DNA of 55,868 nt. Source: Clostridia bacterium (GTDB lineage Bacteria; Bacillota; Clostridia; Oscillospirales; CAG-272). A program made the position numbers and the translations under genes. Positions within the stretch are counted from its first letter, which is position 1; the number at the start of each line of letters is the position of its first letter. The notes below the pieces were generated by a model that saw only the letters and a list, made by a program, of their open reading frames with translations, made no database searches and was not told where the DNA came from. Below, one piece after another: positions 53,604-55,868 of this stretch. Location: the NCBI GenBank assembly GCA_017502975.1, contig JAFVTV010000001.1, positions 1-55,868 on the forward strand, read 5' to 3'.

Positions 53604-54469
53604 TATATCACCTCCAACGCGCGACAGATAAGATCCGCACATTCCTCAACGGTAACGGGATCTCCCTCAAGCGCAACACCCTCGGCACGCAACGCGTGCA
53701 CGAGCGACGTGCATTGCGGCACGTCAAGCCCCGCCGCGAGAAGCCTTGCGGGATCGGCAAAGACCTCGCGCGGCGTGCCGTCCATAATCACCACGCCGTC
53801 ATCAATTACAATAACGCGGTCAGCGCGCGCCGCCTCGTTCATATAATGCGTGATAGAAAGCACCGTAATACCCTTTTCGCGATTGAGTGCCTCTACCGTT
53901 TCAATCACTTCCTTGCGCCCCGAGGGATCCAGCATAGCGGTTGCCTCATCCAAAATGATGCAGTTCGGCTCCATGGCAAGAATACCCGCAATGGCAACGC
54001 GCTGCTTTTGACCGCCCGAAAGGCGATGCGGCTCGTGCCTTGCATACGACGTCATGCCAACCGTGGCAAGCGCCGCATCAACGCGCGCGCGTATTTCTGC
54101 TGACGGCACGCCGAGATTTTCGGGACCGAACGCCACGTCATCCTCAACAATGGTTGCAACCAACTGATTGTCGGGATTTTGAAAGACCATACCGACCTGA
54201 CGGCGCAGAGCATAAAAATCATCCTCGGTAAGCGTAGGAGAGGTCAGATCCTGTCCTGCTACAAAAAGTTCGCCGCTATCGGGCTCAAGTATCATATTGA
54301 AAAGTTTTGCCAAGGTAGATTTGCCCGAGCCGTTGTGCCCGAGGATCGCAACGTATTCCCCTTTGGCGATATCAAGCGTAATACCGCGCAGAACAGGCTG
54401 CTGTAAGCCGTTTTCATCGGAATACGAATAGCAAAGATCTTTTGTGTGAATAAAGGGTTCTTTCATCAT
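53603..54469 (-). CDS. ecfA1: Energy-coupling factor transporter ATPase EcfA1
   Basis: A 288-residue ABC ATPase pairing with EcfA2. Walker A GHNGSGKST at 44-52, Q-loop MVFQNPDNQLVATIVEDD, signature RLSGGQKQRVAIAG, and Walker B CIILDEATAMLDPSG, where the DEATAMLDP form is typical of EcfA1. The start is directly after the methyltransferase stop, behind GAGGTG. No S component is encoded nearby, so this is a shared group II energising module. Confidence 0.96.
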   Translation of the reverse strand: MMKEPFIHTKDLCYSYSDENGLQQPVLRGITLDIAKGEYVAILGHNGSGKSTLAKLFNMILEPDSGELFVAGQDLTSPTLTEDDFYALRRQVGMVFQNPDNQLVATIVEDDVAFGPENLGVPSAEIRARVDAALATVGMTSYARHEPHRLSGGQKQRVAIAGILAMEPNCIILDEATAMLDPSGRKEVIETVEALNREKGITVLSITHYMNEAARADRVIVIDDGVVIMDGTPREVFADPARLLAAGLDVPQCTSLVHALRAEGVALEGDPVTVEECADLICRALEVI

Positions 54470-55336
54470 TTACACCTCAAGTTCCCAACGCGCACTTGCG
54501 CCGCACGGGAGATAAGAGCCTGTTTGTGTAACCTTTAGCCCAAGCTCCTCGGCGGAGGTCTTGCCGCCAAAGCGCGAGCGCACCTTGAGATCAAGAATAT
54601 AGCTCATAGCAAGGGGGGAAAGACCCGTGGTGTAGGAGTTGATCAGGAAAAACAAAGGCTCGCGCGACAAAAGTTTTGCCGCAAGCTCTACCAATTCTCC
54701 AACGCAGTCCTCGATCTTCCAGACCTCGCCCGACGGTCCTCTGCCATAAGAGGGGGGGTCCATGATCACGGCATCGTAAAAATTGCCGCGCTTGATCTCT
54801 CGCTCCACAAACTTTTTGCAGTCGTCAACGATATAGCGAATGGGGGCGTCAGCTAGCCCTGAGAGGCGCGCATTTTCTTTGGCCTGCGCAACCATTCCCT
54901 TTGCCGCATCCACGTGTACGACCGAGGCACCCGCCTTTGCCGCCGCCACGGTGGCGCCGCCCGTATAGGCAAACAGATTTAACACCTTGATAGGGCGGCC
55001 TGCCTTTTTGATCTTTTCGCCAAACCAATCCCAGTTTGCGGCCTGCTCGGGAAAAAGACCCGTGTGCTTAAAGCCCATGGGCTTAATGAGAAAGGTAAGA
55101 TCGCGATATTGGATCTTCCATTCAGCAGGCACTCTGCTTTCTTTCCATGCGCCACCGCCCGCCGAGGAACGGCGATAAACAGCATCAGCACGCTTCCACG
55201 CGGGATGCGCGGCAGCCCCGCGCCAAATGATCTGCGGATCGGGGCGTACCAAAATATATTTTCCCCAACGCTCAAGACGCTCGCCATCAGAGGTATCAAG
55301 TAATTCGTAATCCTTCCAATTCTCGGTATAAAACAT
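54470..55336 (-). CDS. Class I SAM-dependent methyltransferase (RlmI/RlmL-like)
   Basis: A 288-residue methyltransferase. The SAM-binding motif VLNLFAYTGGATVAAAKAGA is near residue 120, the acidic loop VVHVDAAKGMV follows, and the catalytic DPPSYGRGP near 190 is that of rRNA cytosine-type methyltransferases. The N-terminal half lacks a PUA domain but has a beta-rich segment with GLFPEQAANWDW before the SAM site, as in the short Firmicutes homologues. The probable substrate is 23S rRNA. It lies 13 bases after ruvC. Confidence 0.88.
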   Translation of the reverse strand: MFYTENWKDYELLDTSDGERLERWGKYILVRPDPQIIWRGAAAHPAWKRADAVYRRSSAGGGAWKESRVPAEWKIQYRDLTFLIKPMGFKHTGLFPEQAANWDWFGEKIKKAGRPIKVLNLFAYTGGATVAAAKAGASVVHVDAAKGMVAQAKENARLSGLADAPIRYIVDDCKKFVEREIKRGNFYDAVIMDPPSYGRGPSGEVWKIEDCVGELVELAAKLLSREPLFFLINSYTTGLSPLAMSYILDLKVRSRFGGKTSAEELGLKVTQTGSYLPCGASARWELEV

Positions 55337-55349
55337 GCTTTACTCCTGC

Positions 55350-55847
55350 TCAGTTGTTAAAATATTTTGCAAGGCGCGAGGCGCCGCTATGTGCGTGACA
55401 CACGGCAATGGCAAGCGCATCGGCGGTGTCATCGGGTTTTGGTGTTTCCTTTAATCCCAAAAGGCTTGTTACCATAGCCATGACCTGCTTTTTCTCGGCT
55501 CTGCCATATCCCACCACCGCTTGCTTGACCTGCAAGGGTGTGTATTCCGAAATGCGAAGCCCCTTTTGCTCACCGCACAAAAGCACGATGCCGCGCGCCT
55601 CGGCTACGCGAATACCGGTGGTGATGTTGGTATTGAAAAACAGCTCCTCAACCGCCATTTCCTCGGGATGAAAGTGGTCGATGATGGTATTTAGATCACG
55701 GTAGATCCCCGCAAGTCGCTCCTCAGTGCGCACACCCGCGGGCGTTCGAATGGCGCCGTAGCCCAAGGGCCTGAATTTACCCGCGCGATATTCTACTACG
55801 CCCCACCCGACAATTGCAAGACCGGGGTCTATGCCGAGAATGATCAT
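55350..55847 (-). CDS. ruvC: Crossover junction endodeoxyribonuclease RuvC
   Basis: A 165-residue Holliday-junction resolvase. The first catalytic acid is Asp7 in ILGIDPGLAIVGWG, Glu in AVEELFFNTN near 67 is the second, and the C-terminal KPDDTADALAIAVCHA provides the last Asp pair. Length is normal. ruvA and ruvB are not in this window; upstream sequence is cut 21 bases before the start. It is the first visible gene of the ruvC-to-HAD series. Confidence 0.96.
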   Translation of the reverse strand: MIILGIDPGLAIVGWGVVEYRAGKFRPLGYGAIRTPAGVRTEERLAGIYRDLNTIIDHFHPEEMAVEELFFNTNITTGIRVAEARGIVLLCGEQKGLRISEYTPLQVKQAVVGYGRAEKKQVMAMVTSLLGLKETPKPDDTADALAIAVCHAHSGASRLAKYFNN

Positions 55848-55868
55848 GATACCACGTTCCCTTTCAAA

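Overview
The window is a gene-dense stretch of a spore-forming Firmicutes (class Clostridia) chromosome, probably from an uncultured gut-type member near Oscillospirales or Christensenellales (inference). The evidence is a PolC-type replicative polymerase, the order rpsB-tsf-pyrH-frr-uppS-cdsA-dxr-rseP-ispG-polC, a DpaA/DpaB dipicolinate synthase pair, a CwlD-like amidase, an ECF transporter module, and textbook sigma-A promoters (TTGACA-17-TATAAT) with AGGAGG-type ribosome binding sites. There is no sign of a prophage, insertion sequence, CRISPR array, rRNA or tRNA.

Layout. 1-1500: an edge palindrome, a probable rhamnulose-1-phosphate aldolase remnant on the minus strand and a divergent AraC regulator. 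1524-4716 (minus): a cysteine-rich unknown protein and ComEC. 4801-10057 (plus): short units, each with its own promoter or terminator: an orphan acyl carrier protein, a CwlD-like amidase, RadA, and two tandem 399-residue metallo-beta-lactamase-fold paralogues. 10061-14245 (minus): polA-malQ-DUF6440. 14285-16057 (plus): a four-helix membrane protein, an SGNH hydrolase and a DUF4358-like lipoprotein. 16069-26032 (minus): the pyrimidine operon pyrC-carB-pyrK-pyrD-pyrF-pyrE-pyrB, followed by a DUF815 ATPase. 26066-27564 (minus): pncB. 27621-28408 (plus): a TVP38/TMEM64 protein. 28407-35166 (minus): dpaA-dpaB, birA and polC. 35221-43585 (minus): the rpsB-tsf and pyrH-to-ispG translation, lipid and isoprenoid operons. 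43732-46233 (minus): a large BspA/MBG-repeat lipoprotein. 46337-55847 (minus): ruvC, an rRNA-type methyltransferase, ecfA1-ecfA2-ecfT, truA, a DUF5711-like protein, pgsA, a zinc-finger Clp ATPase and a HAD phosphatase.

How the genes work together. The pyr operon covers every step of de novo UMP synthesis except the glutaminase subunit CarA, and PyrH elsewhere in the window phosphorylates UMP. DXR and IspG (MEP pathway) feed UppS, which makes the undecaprenyl carrier lipid for wall synthesis; CdsA supplies the CDP-diacylglycerol used by PgsA. EcfA1/A2/T energise vitamin uptake.

The oddities most worth following are: an aspartate transcarbamoylase carrying only the zinc domain of PyrI; a ComEC whose C-terminal metallo-hydrolase motif has lost its metal ligands; the duplicated MBL-fold genes; a terminator-like hairpin that encloses the ribosome binding site and start codon of the SGNH hydrolase; a protein with six consecutive cysteines; and a Clp ATPase with an McsA-like zinc finger in place of the Clp N domain. 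I did not find a clearly new multi-gene defence or mobile system.
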